NCBI GenBank assembly: GCA_964543575.1
Contig: CAZIYV010000107.1
Span: 1 to 12,076 of the forward strand
Length of the DNA: 12,076 bases
Origin: Pelotomaculum_B sp964543575
Lineage (GTDB): Bacteria; Bacillota; Desulfotomaculia; Desulfotomaculales; Pelotomaculaceae
Direction of reading: 5' to 3'
A program made the position numbers and the translations under genes. Below the pieces are notes generated by a model that saw only the letters and a program-made list of their open reading frames with translations, ran no database searches and was not told where the DNA came from. How positions within the stretch are numbered: the first letter of the stretch is position 1; every line of letters begins with the position of its first letter. Of the stretch, positions 1 to 6,265 are shown piece after piece.

Positions 1-826
1 CACCAACGGTACCCTGTTAACTCCTGAGCTGACCGCTTCTTTAAAAAACATAGGAGTAGGATATATCGGGATCAGCCTGGATGGTATCGCGGAAAACAAT
101 GACCGTTTTCGCGGTCGCAGCGGAGCTTTTAAGGATGCGCTGGAGGGAATCAGAAACTGCAAAGCGATTGACCAGCGGGTAGGCCTGCGCTTTACTATAA
201 ACAGGCATAATTACCAAGACCTCGGCGCCATATTTGACCTTGTTGAGCAAGAGAACATTCCCCGGGTTTGTTTTTATCACCTCGTTTATGCCGGAAGAGG
301 CAGTAAAATGGTGGAGGAAGATATCACCCGCGCTGAAGCGCGCGCTGCTATGGACCTGATCGTGGAGCGCACCCTGGATTTTCACCGGCGGGGTCTGCCC
401 AAGGAAATACTGACCGTCGATAACCACGCCGACGGTGTGTATATATACCTGAAAATGAAAAAAGATAATCCAGGTCGAGCCGCCAATATTTTGGAACTGC
501 TGCACTTAAATGGCGGAAACCGCACCGGGATAGCCATAGGTGCTGTTGACTGGTACGGAAATGTCCACCCCGACCAGTTCACTCAGAACCACACCTTTGG
601 CAATGTCAGGGAAAGAAAATTCGGTGATATTTGGACCGATATTTCCCAGCCGGTTCTGGCCGGCCTGAAAAACAGAAAGCCGCTTTTAAAAGGCCGCTGT
701 TCTGTGTGCAGGTGGCTTAATGTGTGCAACGGCAACTTCAGGGCCAGAGCGGAAGCTGTAACCGGTGATTTTTGGGAATCAGATCCGGCCTGTTACCTGA
801 CCGATGAGGAAATAGGGATAAAATAA
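1..826 (+). CDS. ahbC: 12,18-didecarboxysiroheme deacetylase AhbC (NirJ1-type radical SAM protein), 5' partial
   Basis: The reading frame is open from base 2 to the TAA at 824-826, giving 274 visible residues; the N-terminus with the CX3CX2C radical-SAM cluster lies outside the window. What is seen is the second part of the SAM barrel (TNGTLLT, GISLDGI, RFTINRHN) and a C-terminal SPASM-like region with VDNHADGVYIYL, VHPDQF, FGNVRERKFGDIW, a CX2CX5C group (GRCSVCRWLNVC) and a final Cys in DPACYLTDEEI. The last blocks are characteristic of the AhbC/NirJ1 family. In the alternative heme pathway AhbC removes the C12 and C18 acetate groups of didecarboxysiroheme to give Fe-coproporphyrin III in the cytoplasm. 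The neighbouring hemB, ahbD, ahbA, ahbB and hemL support this role. The older database name is putative heme d1 biosynthesis protein NirJ1. I see no cysteine where many SPASM domains have their first one (the stretch reads GAVDWYGNVHPDQ). Confidence 0.88.
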   Translation, partial: TNGTLLTPELTASLKNIGVGYIGISLDGIAENNDRFRGRSGAFKDALEGIRNCKAIDQRVGLRFTINRHNYQDLGAIFDLVEQENIPRVCFYHLVYAGRGSKMVEEDITRAEARAAMDLIVERTLDFHRRGLPKEILTVDNHADGVYIYLKMKKDNPGRAANILELLHLNGGNRTGIAIGAVDWYGNVHPDQFTQNHTFGNVRERKFGDIWTDISQPVLAGLKNRKPLLKGRCSVCRWLNVCNGNFRARAEAVTGDFWESDPACYLTDEEIGIK

Positions 827-843
827 TATTGGAGGGATGATAC

Positions 844-1824
844 GTGTCTTTTCCGGTACAGCGCCCGAGACGCCTCAGGAACAATGAAAATATCCGGCGG
901 ATGGTACGCGAAACCAAGCTGTCGGTGGATAACCTGATCTATCCTGTGTTTGTTGCGCACGGCAGCGGCTTCACTAGACCAGTGGAAGCAATGCCGGGCG
1001 TTTCTTGCTTTTCAATAGACAGGCTGCTGGAGCACCTGGAAGAGGTTGTGAAGCTTAACATACCTGGTGTGCTTCCTTTTGGCGTGCCTGCCTATAAGGA
1101 TGAAACCGGGTCTGGCGCTTATGATGATGAAGGCATTATACAGGAGACATTGCGGGCTATCAAGCGGGTTTACCCCGAATTGCTGGTAATTACCGATCTT
1201 TGCCTCTGCGAATATACCAGTCATGGCCATTGTGGTGTGATTAAGGATGGGTATGTATTAAATGACCGCACCCTGGAACTTCTGGCCAGGACCGCCGTTT
1301 CCCACGCCGCGGCCGGGGCGGATATAATAGCGCCTTCGGATATGATGGACGGCAGGGTGGGGGCTATTCGCAGCGCCCTGGACGAAAACGGTTATATAAA
1401 TGTTCCCATTATGTCCTATTCCGCTAAATACGCTTCCGCCTTTTACGGTCCGTTCCGTGAAGCCGCGGGTTCCGCTCCCCAGTTCGGAGACAGGAAATCG
1501 TATCAGATGGATCCTGCTAATTCTGATGAGGCGCTTCGTGAGGTTTGGCTGGATATAGAAGAAGGGGCGGATATTATTATGGTCAAGCCCGCCCTGGCTT
1601 ATATGGATATCATCAGAAGGGTTAAGGATGAGATTAACTGTCCATTGGCCGCTTATAATGTAAGCGGGGAGTACAGCATGGTAAAAGCCGCGGCCCAAAA
1701 AGGCTGGATTGATGAACGAAGGATCGTAATGGAGTCTCTAACCGGAATCAAACGGGCCGGGGCGGATATAATCATCACCTACCACGCCCTGGACACAGCC
1801 AGGTGGCTGAAAGATGAGACATGA
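844..1824 (+). CDS. hemB: Delta-aminolevulinic acid dehydratase (porphobilinogen synthase)
   Basis: This 326-residue protein condenses two 5-aminolevulinate molecules to porphobilinogen in the cytoplasm. It has normal family length. The cysteine-type zinc site is complete (Cys120, Cys122, Cys130 in DLCLCEYTSHGHCG). The two active-site lysines are Lys195 (SYSAKYASAFYGPF) and the Schiff-base Lys248 (IIMVKPALAY); the YNVSGEYSM block follows. The start is GTG at 844, preceded by GGAGGG at 831-836, 7 nt away; no better in-frame start exists nearby and the N-terminal PVQRPRRLRNN is typical. It lies 17 nt after ahbC and is surely co-transcribed with it. A repeat-rich gap of 159 nt separates it from ahbD. 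Confidence 0.97.
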   Translation: MSFPVQRPRRLRNNENIRRMVRETKLSVDNLIYPVFVAHGSGFTRPVEAMPGVSCFSIDRLLEHLEEVVKLNIPGVLPFGVPAYKDETGSGAYDDEGIIQETLRAIKRVYPELLVITDLCLCEYTSHGHCGVIKDGYVLNDRTLELLARTAVSHAAAGADIIAPSDMMDGRVGAIRSALDENGYINVPIMSYSAKYASAFYGPFREAAGSAPQFGDRKSYQMDPANSDEALREVWLDIEEGADIIMVKPALAYMDIIRRVKDEINCPLAAYNVSGEYSMVKAAAQKGWIDERRIVMESLTGIKRAGADIIITYHALDTARWLKDET

Positions 1825-1966
1825 GACGTGGGAATTGGGACGTGGGACAATTTAGTCGTGGGACGTGAGACGTGAGACGTGGGTATATCCTGCATTCCTT
1901 TTTGGTCTTTTAACCCCTGAGACTATCTTTCAATCTCACGTCCCACGTCCCAATTCCCACGACTCA
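1822..1966. repeat. Long imperfect inverted repeat made of GGGACGTG/GAGACGTG units
   Basis: Bases 1827-1848 are perfectly complementary to 1940-1961 (22 bp). With one A/A mismatch the match extends to 1822-1848 against 1940-1966 (26 of 27 pairs). Inside, 1860-1870 also matches 1934-1944, so alternative hairpins are possible. The left side contains repeated units of the type GACGTGGGA and GACGTGAGA. The loop of about 90 nt shows no reading frame of note. Similar G-rich 'GTGGGACGTGAGAC' repeats are, from memory, dispersed in Peptococcaceae genomes. The element begins inside the hemB stop codon region and ends just before the ahbD ribosome binding site (AGGAG, 1970-1974), so a folded RNA could affect termination, processing or ahbD translation. 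There is no T-run after the right arm, so I do not call it a terminator. Confidence 0.85.
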
Positions 1967-1983
1967 ATTAGGAGCTGATAAAT

Positions 1984-2976
1984 GTGATTATTTCCTGGAA
2001 TACCACTAACGCCTGCAATATGTACTGCAAGCACTGCTACCGTGACGCGGGGGCAAAGGCCGATGAGGAACTGAGTACTGCAGAGGGTATGACACTGATA
2101 AATCAGATTGCTGAAGCCGGTTTCAAGATAATGATCTTCAGCGGTGGTGAACCGCTGATGCGTGACGATATCTTTACACTGGTAAGCCATGCCAGGGCCA
2201 GAGGACTGCGTCCGGTCTTCGGGACAAACGGCACCCTCATCACGTTAGATGTGGCGAGGCGCTTAAAAGACGCCGGAGCTATGGCTATGGGGATCAGCCT
2301 GGACAGCATCGATCCGGACAGGCATGATGAATTCAGGGCGTCGCCGGGCGCCTGGAGCGGCGCGGTAAAAGGCATGCGCGCCTGCAGCGAGGCAGGCCTT
2401 CCTTTTCAAATTCATACCACGGTTATGGACTGGAATATGCCCGAAGTGGAAAAACTGACTGATTTCGCGGTTTCATTAGGGGCTGTTGGGCACCATATCT
2501 TTTTCCTGGTGCCTACCGGACGCGCGGTTAATATAGAAGCTGAGTCGCTGAGGGCCGGACAGTATGAAGATCTGCTCCAACGCATCATGAAAAAGCAATC
2601 TGAAACAAATATAGAGCTGAAGCCAACTTGTGCCCCTCAGTTCATGCGCATAGCCGCGCAGTTGGGAGTCAAAACACGTTTTTCCAAAGGCTGTCTGGCA
2701 GGCCTGTCCTACTGCATCATCAGCCCGAGAGGTATTGTGCAGCCTTGCGCTTATCTGAATATCCCGGCAGGCAATGTCCGGGAAAATTCTTTTGTTGATA
2801 TATGGCGGGACGCTGAAATATTTAAAACCCTTCGCACAGAGGAATACAAGGGTGGCTGCGGTACCTGCAATTTTAAAAAGGTATGCGGCGGCTGCCGGGC
2901 ACGCGCATATTTTTACCACGGTGACTACATGGCGGAAGAACCCTGGTGTCTGTACCACGGGAGAAAGGGTTACTAA
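1984..2976 (+). CDS. ahbD: Heme b synthase AhbD (NirJ2-type radical SAM protein)
   Basis: This 330-residue radical SAM enzyme is assigned to the last step of siroheme-dependent heme synthesis, oxidative decarboxylation of two propionates of Fe-coproporphyrin III to vinyls. The SAM-cluster motif CX3CX2C is Cys11, Cys15 and Cys18 (ACNMYCKHC), followed by GGEPLMR at 54-60 and SLDSID at 105-110. The C-terminal SPASM/twitch region is cysteine-rich: Cys216, 237, 244, 255, 292, 295, 301, 304 and 322, enough for additional Fe-S clusters. It starts with GTG at 1984; AGGAG at 1970-1974 is 9 nt upstream. ahbA begins 5 nt after its stop. The family is also annotated as NirJ2 (putative heme d1 biosynthesis). 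Position in a complete ahb cluster, and absence of other nir genes in the window, favours AhbD, though the heme b versus heme d1-like product is inferred. Confidence 0.88.
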   Translation: MIISWNTTNACNMYCKHCYRDAGAKADEELSTAEGMTLINQIAEAGFKIMIFSGGEPLMRDDIFTLVSHARARGLRPVFGTNGTLITLDVARRLKDAGAMAMGISLDSIDPDRHDEFRASPGAWSGAVKGMRACSEAGLPFQIHTTVMDWNMPEVEKLTDFAVSLGAVGHHIFFLVPTGRAVNIEAESLRAGQYEDLLQRIMKKQSETNIELKPTCAPQFMRIAAQLGVKTRFSKGCLAGLSYCIISPRGIVQPCAYLNIPAGNVRENSFVDIWRDAEIFKTLRTEEYKGGCGTCNFKKVCGGCRARAYFYHGDYMAEEPWCLYHGRKGY

Positions 2977-2981
2977 ATTTT

Positions 2982-3434
2982 ATGAAACTGGACAGTTTTG
3001 ACAGAAAGCTGCTGAATATAATCCAGGCGGACTTTCCCCTCGTCACAGAGCCATACCGGGAAATAGGGGCAGCACTTGGGATCACCGAAGCAGAGGCTAT
3101 AGCCCGGATAAAAATTATGGTGGACAACGGTTTAATCCGGCGCTTGGGTGGAATATTTGATTCCAGAAAACTGGGTTACCAGGGTGCTCTCTGCGCTGTA
3201 AAAGCTGACACTGACAGTATCGATCAGGTCGCTGCGCTGGTAAACTCCTTTCCGGGAGTTACGCATAATTACCTGCGGGAACATGACTATAACATTTGGT
3301 TTACGGTACTGGCCGAGTCCGAAGAAAAAATGGATGATATCTTAAGTGAAATAAAAAAACATAATGGCATTCACGAAATGATAATCCTTCCAGCTGAAAA
3401 AGTTTTTAAAATCAGAGTAAATTTTGACCTTTAA
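2982..3434 (+). CDS. ahbA: Siroheme decarboxylase subunit AhbA (Lrp/AsnC-like)
   Basis: This 150-residue protein is one half of the siroheme decarboxylase, which with AhbB removes the C12 and C18 acetate carboxylates of siroheme to give 12,18-didecarboxysiroheme. An Lrp/AsnC-type winged-helix fold occupies about residues 4-55. It is followed by RRLGGIFDSRKLGY (53-66), the signature distinguishing AhbA from AhbB, and an RAM-like alpha/beta domain with THNYLREHDYNIWF (94-107), where histidines and aromatic residues line the tetrapyrrole pocket in this family. The chosen start is ATG 2982, since the N-terminal MKLDSFDRKLL fits the family. A GTG at 2946 in the same frame would overlap ahbD by 31 nt and add 12 residues with no family match. 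AGAAAGGG at 2962-2969 is a rather distant ribosome binding site, so translational coupling to ahbD is likely. Confidence 0.92.
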   Translation: MKLDSFDRKLLNIIQADFPLVTEPYREIGAALGITEAEAIARIKIMVDNGLIRRLGGIFDSRKLGYQGALCAVKADTDSIDQVAALVNSFPGVTHNYLREHDYNIWFTVLAESEEKMDDILSEIKKHNGIHEMIILPAEKVFKIRVNFDL

Positions 3435-3446
3435 TGAGGTGTGTCC

Positions 3447-3914
3447 ATGCTGACCGAACAGGATAAAGAGATTATACGTGAACTGCAAAACGGTTTGCCT
3501 CTGGTGAGCCGGCCGTTTAAAGTAATGGCTGTTAAACTGAACATGACCGAGGAAGGGTTAATTGAGCGAATCAAATATTTTATTGCCAACGGGCAAATCA
3601 GACGTTTTGGGGCTGCAGTGCGACACCAGGACCTGGGCTACCTGGCTAACGCCATGGTGGTCTGGGATGCTCCCAGCGAGAAAGCGGCAGATATTGGAGT
3701 GATTATGGCCGGCTTTGAGGAAGTAACCCACTGCTACCAGCGGCCGCGTTATCCCGATTGGCCTTACAATCTTTTCACCATGGTGCATGGGCGGTCCCAG
3801 GAAGAGTGCCTCCGGACAGCTGAAAAAATATCGCTGGCTACAGGTGTAAATGAATATAAACTGCTGTTCAGCACGGCAGAGCTAAAGAAAAGCAGTATGC
3901 GTTATTTTGAATAA
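3447..3914 (+). CDS. ahbB: Siroheme decarboxylase subunit AhbB (Lrp/AsnC-like)
   Basis: This 155-residue protein is the partner of AhbA in the heterodimeric siroheme decarboxylase. It shares the N-terminal Lrp/AsnC-like winged helix (about residues 3-53) but carries the AhbB-type blocks RRFGAAVRHQDLGY (52-65), ANAMVVW (67-73), VTHCYQRPRYPDWPYNLF (93-110) and the C-terminal ELKKSSMRYF. AhbA and AhbB are clearly homologous, an old tandem duplication. The ATG at 3447 is preferred over the GTG at 3441 because GAGGTG at 3436-3441 then sits 5 nt upstream; with the GTG it would overlap the start codon. The gap to ahbA is 12 nt, so they are co-translated. Despite the DNA-binding fold, the family acts as an enzyme, and I see no reason to call it a regulator. 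Confidence 0.92.
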   Translation: MLTEQDKEIIRELQNGLPLVSRPFKVMAVKLNMTEEGLIERIKYFIANGQIRRFGAAVRHQDLGYLANAMVVWDAPSEKAADIGVIMAGFEEVTHCYQRPRYPDWPYNLFTMVHGRSQEECLRTAEKISLATGVNEYKLLFSTAELKKSSMRYFE

Positions 3915-3976
3915 ATAACAGGAAAACCACATGTCTTCGAATGTATTGACACAAACAAAAGGAGTTGTCGGACCAA

Positions 3977-5275
3977 ATGCATAAGGGATTTACCAAGTCC
4001 ATTGAACTCTTTAAGGAAGCGCAAAAACTCATACCTGGCGGTGTGAACAGCCCGGTGCGGGCTTTTAAGTCGGTTGGTCTAAACCCTGTTTTTATCAAAA
4101 GCGGGTCAGGCGCAAAAATTTATGACGAGGACGGCAATGAATATATAGATTACGTTGGTTCCTGGGGTCCGCTAATCCTGGGCCACCGGCACCCCTGCGT
4201 GGTAGAAGCGCTGGAAAGGTGTTTAAGAGATGTGGGCACGAGTTTTGGCGCCCCCACCGGGATGGAAACCGTCCTGGCAGCCATGGTTGCGGCGGCGGTT
4301 CCGTCGGTAGAGATGCTCCGCCTGGTAAACTCAGGTACTGAAGCCACTATGAGCGCGCTCAGGTTGGCCCGCGGTTATACCGGCAGAGACAAGATTGTCA
4401 AATTTGAGGGGTGTTACCACGGGCATGCCGATTTTTTGTTAATAAAAGCCGGTTCAGGCGCGCTGACTCTTGGTATCCCCACCAGTCCCGGGATTCCTGC
4501 CGGATCTGCGGCGAATACAATAATAGCAGGCTTTAACGACCTGGAAAACCTGGAAGAAGTTTTTAGATTAGAAGGCGAAGAAATTGCGGCAGTGATTGTA
4601 GAGCCGGTGGCAGGTAATATGGGTGTCATTCCACCGGCGCCTGGTTTTCTTGAAGGACTGAGGCGTCTCACCACCAAGTATGGGAGCGTTCTCATATTTG
4701 ACGAAGTGATGACTGGTTTTCGCGTTTCTTACGGAGGGGCGCAGCAGCTATACGGAATAACGCCCGACCTTACCTGTCTGGGCAAGGTGATCGGTGGTGG
4801 ATTGTCGGTTGGCGCCTATGGCGGAAAACGCGAGATAATGGAGTGCGTGGCGCCCGCGGGAGCGGTTTACCAGGCGGGGACCCTGTCGGGCAACCCTCTG
4901 GCTGTAGCGGCAGGCATCGCTACCCTGGAAATTTTAAAACAGCCGGGGATTTACGAGAAACTGGAGCAAAAGTCCGCTTCTCTTGAGCAAGGTCTGCGGG
5001 AAGCCGCATTGAATAACGGGGTTGAGGTAAGTTTGAACCGGGTCGGTTCTATGCTGTGCGCTTTCTTTACAGGAAGAAGTGTTATAGATTATACTTCCGC
5101 CTGCTCGTCTAACACTTCATATTTTAGCGCCTTTTTTAAATCGATGCTGGAGCAAGGTGTCTATCTTGCGCCATCGCAGTTTGAAGCCGCGTTCGTTTCA
5201 CTGGCCCATGGTGAAAAAGAAATAGAACAAACAATAATAGCTGCCATAAAGTCTTTTAAGGCTATTATTAAATAA
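3977..5275 (+). CDS. hemL: Glutamate-1-semialdehyde 2,1-aminomutase
   Basis: This 432-residue PLP-dependent class III aminotransferase-fold enzyme makes 5-aminolevulinate from glutamate-1-semialdehyde, the C5 route. Family blocks are present in order: PGGVNSPVRAF near the N-terminus, NSGTEATMSALRLAR, KFEGCYHGHAD, FDEVMTGFR (with the PLP-ring Asp242) and LGKVIGGGLSVGAYGG, where Lys270 forms the internal aldimine. Length is normal. The start is probably ATG 3977, 12 nt after AAAAGGAG (3957-3964); the in-frame TTG at 3965 touches that site directly and cannot use it. The gene follows ahbB by 62 nt and closes the visible heme operon. HemL at the end of ahbC-hemB-ahbD-ahbA-ahbB matches the order reported for heliobacterial heme clusters. 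No convincing terminator follows it. Confidence 0.97.
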   Translation: MHKGFTKSIELFKEAQKLIPGGVNSPVRAFKSVGLNPVFIKSGSGAKIYDEDGNEYIDYVGSWGPLILGHRHPCVVEALERCLRDVGTSFGAPTGMETVLAAMVAAAVPSVEMLRLVNSGTEATMSALRLARGYTGRDKIVKFEGCYHGHADFLLIKAGSGALTLGIPTSPGIPAGSAANTIIAGFNDLENLEEVFRLEGEEIAAVIVEPVAGNMGVIPPAPGFLEGLRRLTTKYGSVLIFDEVMTGFRVSYGGAQQLYGITPDLTCLGKVIGGGLSVGAYGGKREIMECVAPAGAVYQAGTLSGNPLAVAAGIATLEILKQPGIYEKLEQKSASLEQGLREAALNNGVEVSLNRVGSMLCAFFTGRSVIDYTSACSSNTSYFSAFFKSMLEQGVYLAPSQFEAAFVSLAHGEKEIEQTIIAAIKSFKAIIK

Positions 5276-5641
5276 AAGTGCAAATTTTTCTATAATTTTA
5301 TCTAATTTGTCGATTACCAAAAAGAACTGTTGATTTATGAAAGAAATTAATTGTGATTTTCCCTGAAACACCTATAAAATATTTGAAATAAATTGACTGT
5401 TATATTTTAAAAAAAAATGTTTTAAAACTCTAAAATTTTTAAAATATTAGAAGGATAAAAACTATTTATAACGAAATCTTTAAGTTAACTTTTTAATGAT
5501 CATAGTAACATAAGGAGGTGGGCTGAAAAATCAAACGGCAACTTTCCTGAAGTTTCATGGTAGAGGTTTGTAAGGGTTTTTTAGGTGTGGGTTTTTTTTG
5601 AGGAAACTTTAAAAGGTATTAAGCAAGGGAGGTACAGACTT
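5276..5641. other. A+T-rich intergenic region between hemL and hydC
   Basis: About 366 nt without a recognisable gene. The first 240 nt are very rich in A and T (for example 5399-5460), in contrast with the flanking genes. I find no hairpin plus T-run that would end the heme operon. A weak promoter candidate lies at 5351-5378. A 10-bp palindrome AAGTTAACTT lies at 5482-5491. A perfect Shine-Dalgarno-like AAGGAGGTG at 5512-5520 is not followed by ATG, GTG or TTG at usable spacing. The part from 5585 to 5641 is open in the hydC frame, but that stretch (MWVFFEETLKG) has no family match and the GTG at 5585 has no ribosome binding site, so I treat it as leader. Confidence 0.7.
5351..5378 (+). promoter_or_regulatory. 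Weak sigma-A-like promoter candidate for hydCBA
   Basis: TTGTGA (5351-5356) and TATAAA (5373-5378) are 16 nt apart. The -10 box is good and the -35 matches at four of six positions. In such A+T-rich DNA this can arise by chance. It would give a 5' leader of roughly 255 nt. I found no complete Rex-type palindrome, although Rex often controls NADH-linked hydrogenases. Confidence 0.25.
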
Positions 5642-6133
5642 GTGGTAGCATGTGCGTGCAATTGTGGTTGTGACGACGAACTGACCAAACAACTAGATAA
5701 GATTATTGATCCGTACAGAGGTAATCCCGGCGGATTAATCCAGGTTCTGACCAAGGCCCAGGGGCTTGTAGGATATCTGCCCAAATGGGTACAGGTGCAG
5801 ATAGCTGAGGGGTTGGGGGTATCGCTTCAGGAAGTATACGGTGTTATTACCTTTTATGCCTTCTTCTCCTTGATTCCCAGGGGCAGGCATAAGGTCAGCG
5901 TTTGCGCTGGAACAGCCTGCTACGTTAAGGGGACAAAAATGGTTACCAAAACACTTAGAGAATTACTGGATATTAAACCCGGCCAGACAACTCCCGACAG
6001 CCGGTTTACTTTGGAGATCGTACGCTGCATCGGAGCATGCGGCCTTGCGCCGGCAATGATTATAGACGGCAAAGATGTGCACGGCCGTCTGGAGCCGGAA
6101 CTTATCCCCGCAGTGCTGGAGCAGTACGCGTAG
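5642..6133 (+). CDS. hydC: NADH-dependent [FeFe]-hydrogenase subunit C (NuoE-like, [2Fe-2S])
   Basis: This 163-residue thioredoxin-fold ferredoxin subunit is homologous to NuoE and passes electrons between the flavin subunit HydB and the rest of the complex. The [2Fe-2S] ligands are Cys88 and Cys93 (CAGTAC) and Cys129 and Cys133 (CIGACG); the helical NuoE N-terminal domain has LTKAQGLVGYLPKWVQ and VYGVITFYAFF. The chosen start is GTG 5642, 8 nt after GGGAGGT (5627-5633); the longer frame from GTG 5585 lacks a ribosome binding site. With this start the protein opens with an unusual cysteine cluster, CACNCGC, at residues 4-10. It is the first gene of hydC-hydB-hydA. Because there are no membrane subunits nearby, it belongs to a soluble hydrogenase and not to complex I. 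Confidence 0.93.
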   Translation: MVACACNCGCDDELTKQLDKIIDPYRGNPGGLIQVLTKAQGLVGYLPKWVQVQIAEGLGVSLQEVYGVITFYAFFSLIPRGRHKVSVCAGTACYVKGTKMVTKTLRELLDIKPGQTTPDSRFTLEIVRCIGACGLAPAMIIDGKDVHGRLEPELIPAVLEQYA

Positions 6134-6197
6134 TAACAATTAAAATGCCTGCTTGAATTGCCCTGATTTATTGATAACTATGTCCGATTTATTAAAT

Positions 6198-6210
6198 GGG
6201 TGTCAGGCAC
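6198..6210. repeat. Fragment of a dispersed GTGTCAGGCAC-type repeat
   Basis: The hydC-hydB gap (6134-6265, 132 nt) contains GGGTGTCAGGCAC at 6198-6210, which resembles, from memory, a short palindromic repeat common in intergenic DNA of Firmicutes and linked to REP-associated transposases. Only one copy is present in this window, so the assignment rests on recognition alone. The rest of the gap holds the hydB ribosome binding site (GGAGGTG, 6252-6258) and a doubtful 29-codon frame. Confidence 0.3.
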
Positions 6211-6265
6211 GCAAAAAGGGATATCTTCAGAAATGGCTGGAGGATTTAAACGGAGGTGTAATTAA

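Noticed and set aside
1860..1944. CRISPR array at the GACGTG repeats
   Set aside because: Units are short, irregular and inverted, with no regular spacers or cas genes.
1..2976. Heme d1 biosynthesis operon
   Set aside because: The NirJ1/NirJ2 names suggest it, but hemB, hemL and both AhbA and AhbB are present and no nirS, nirF, nirN or nirE gene is seen; the heme b route is simpler.
3946..3951. TTGACA as a -35 box before hemL
   Set aside because: No -10-like hexamer occurs 16-18 nt downstream; the region is only a short gap within an operon.
3965..3976. TTG 3965 as the hemL start
   Set aside because: It abuts the AAAAGGAG ribosome binding site with no spacing; ATG 3977 is usable.
3931..3984. 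17-codon frame beginning ATG 3931 before hemL
   Set aside because: No ribosome binding site and no resemblance to a known peptide; it overlaps the hemL start out of frame.
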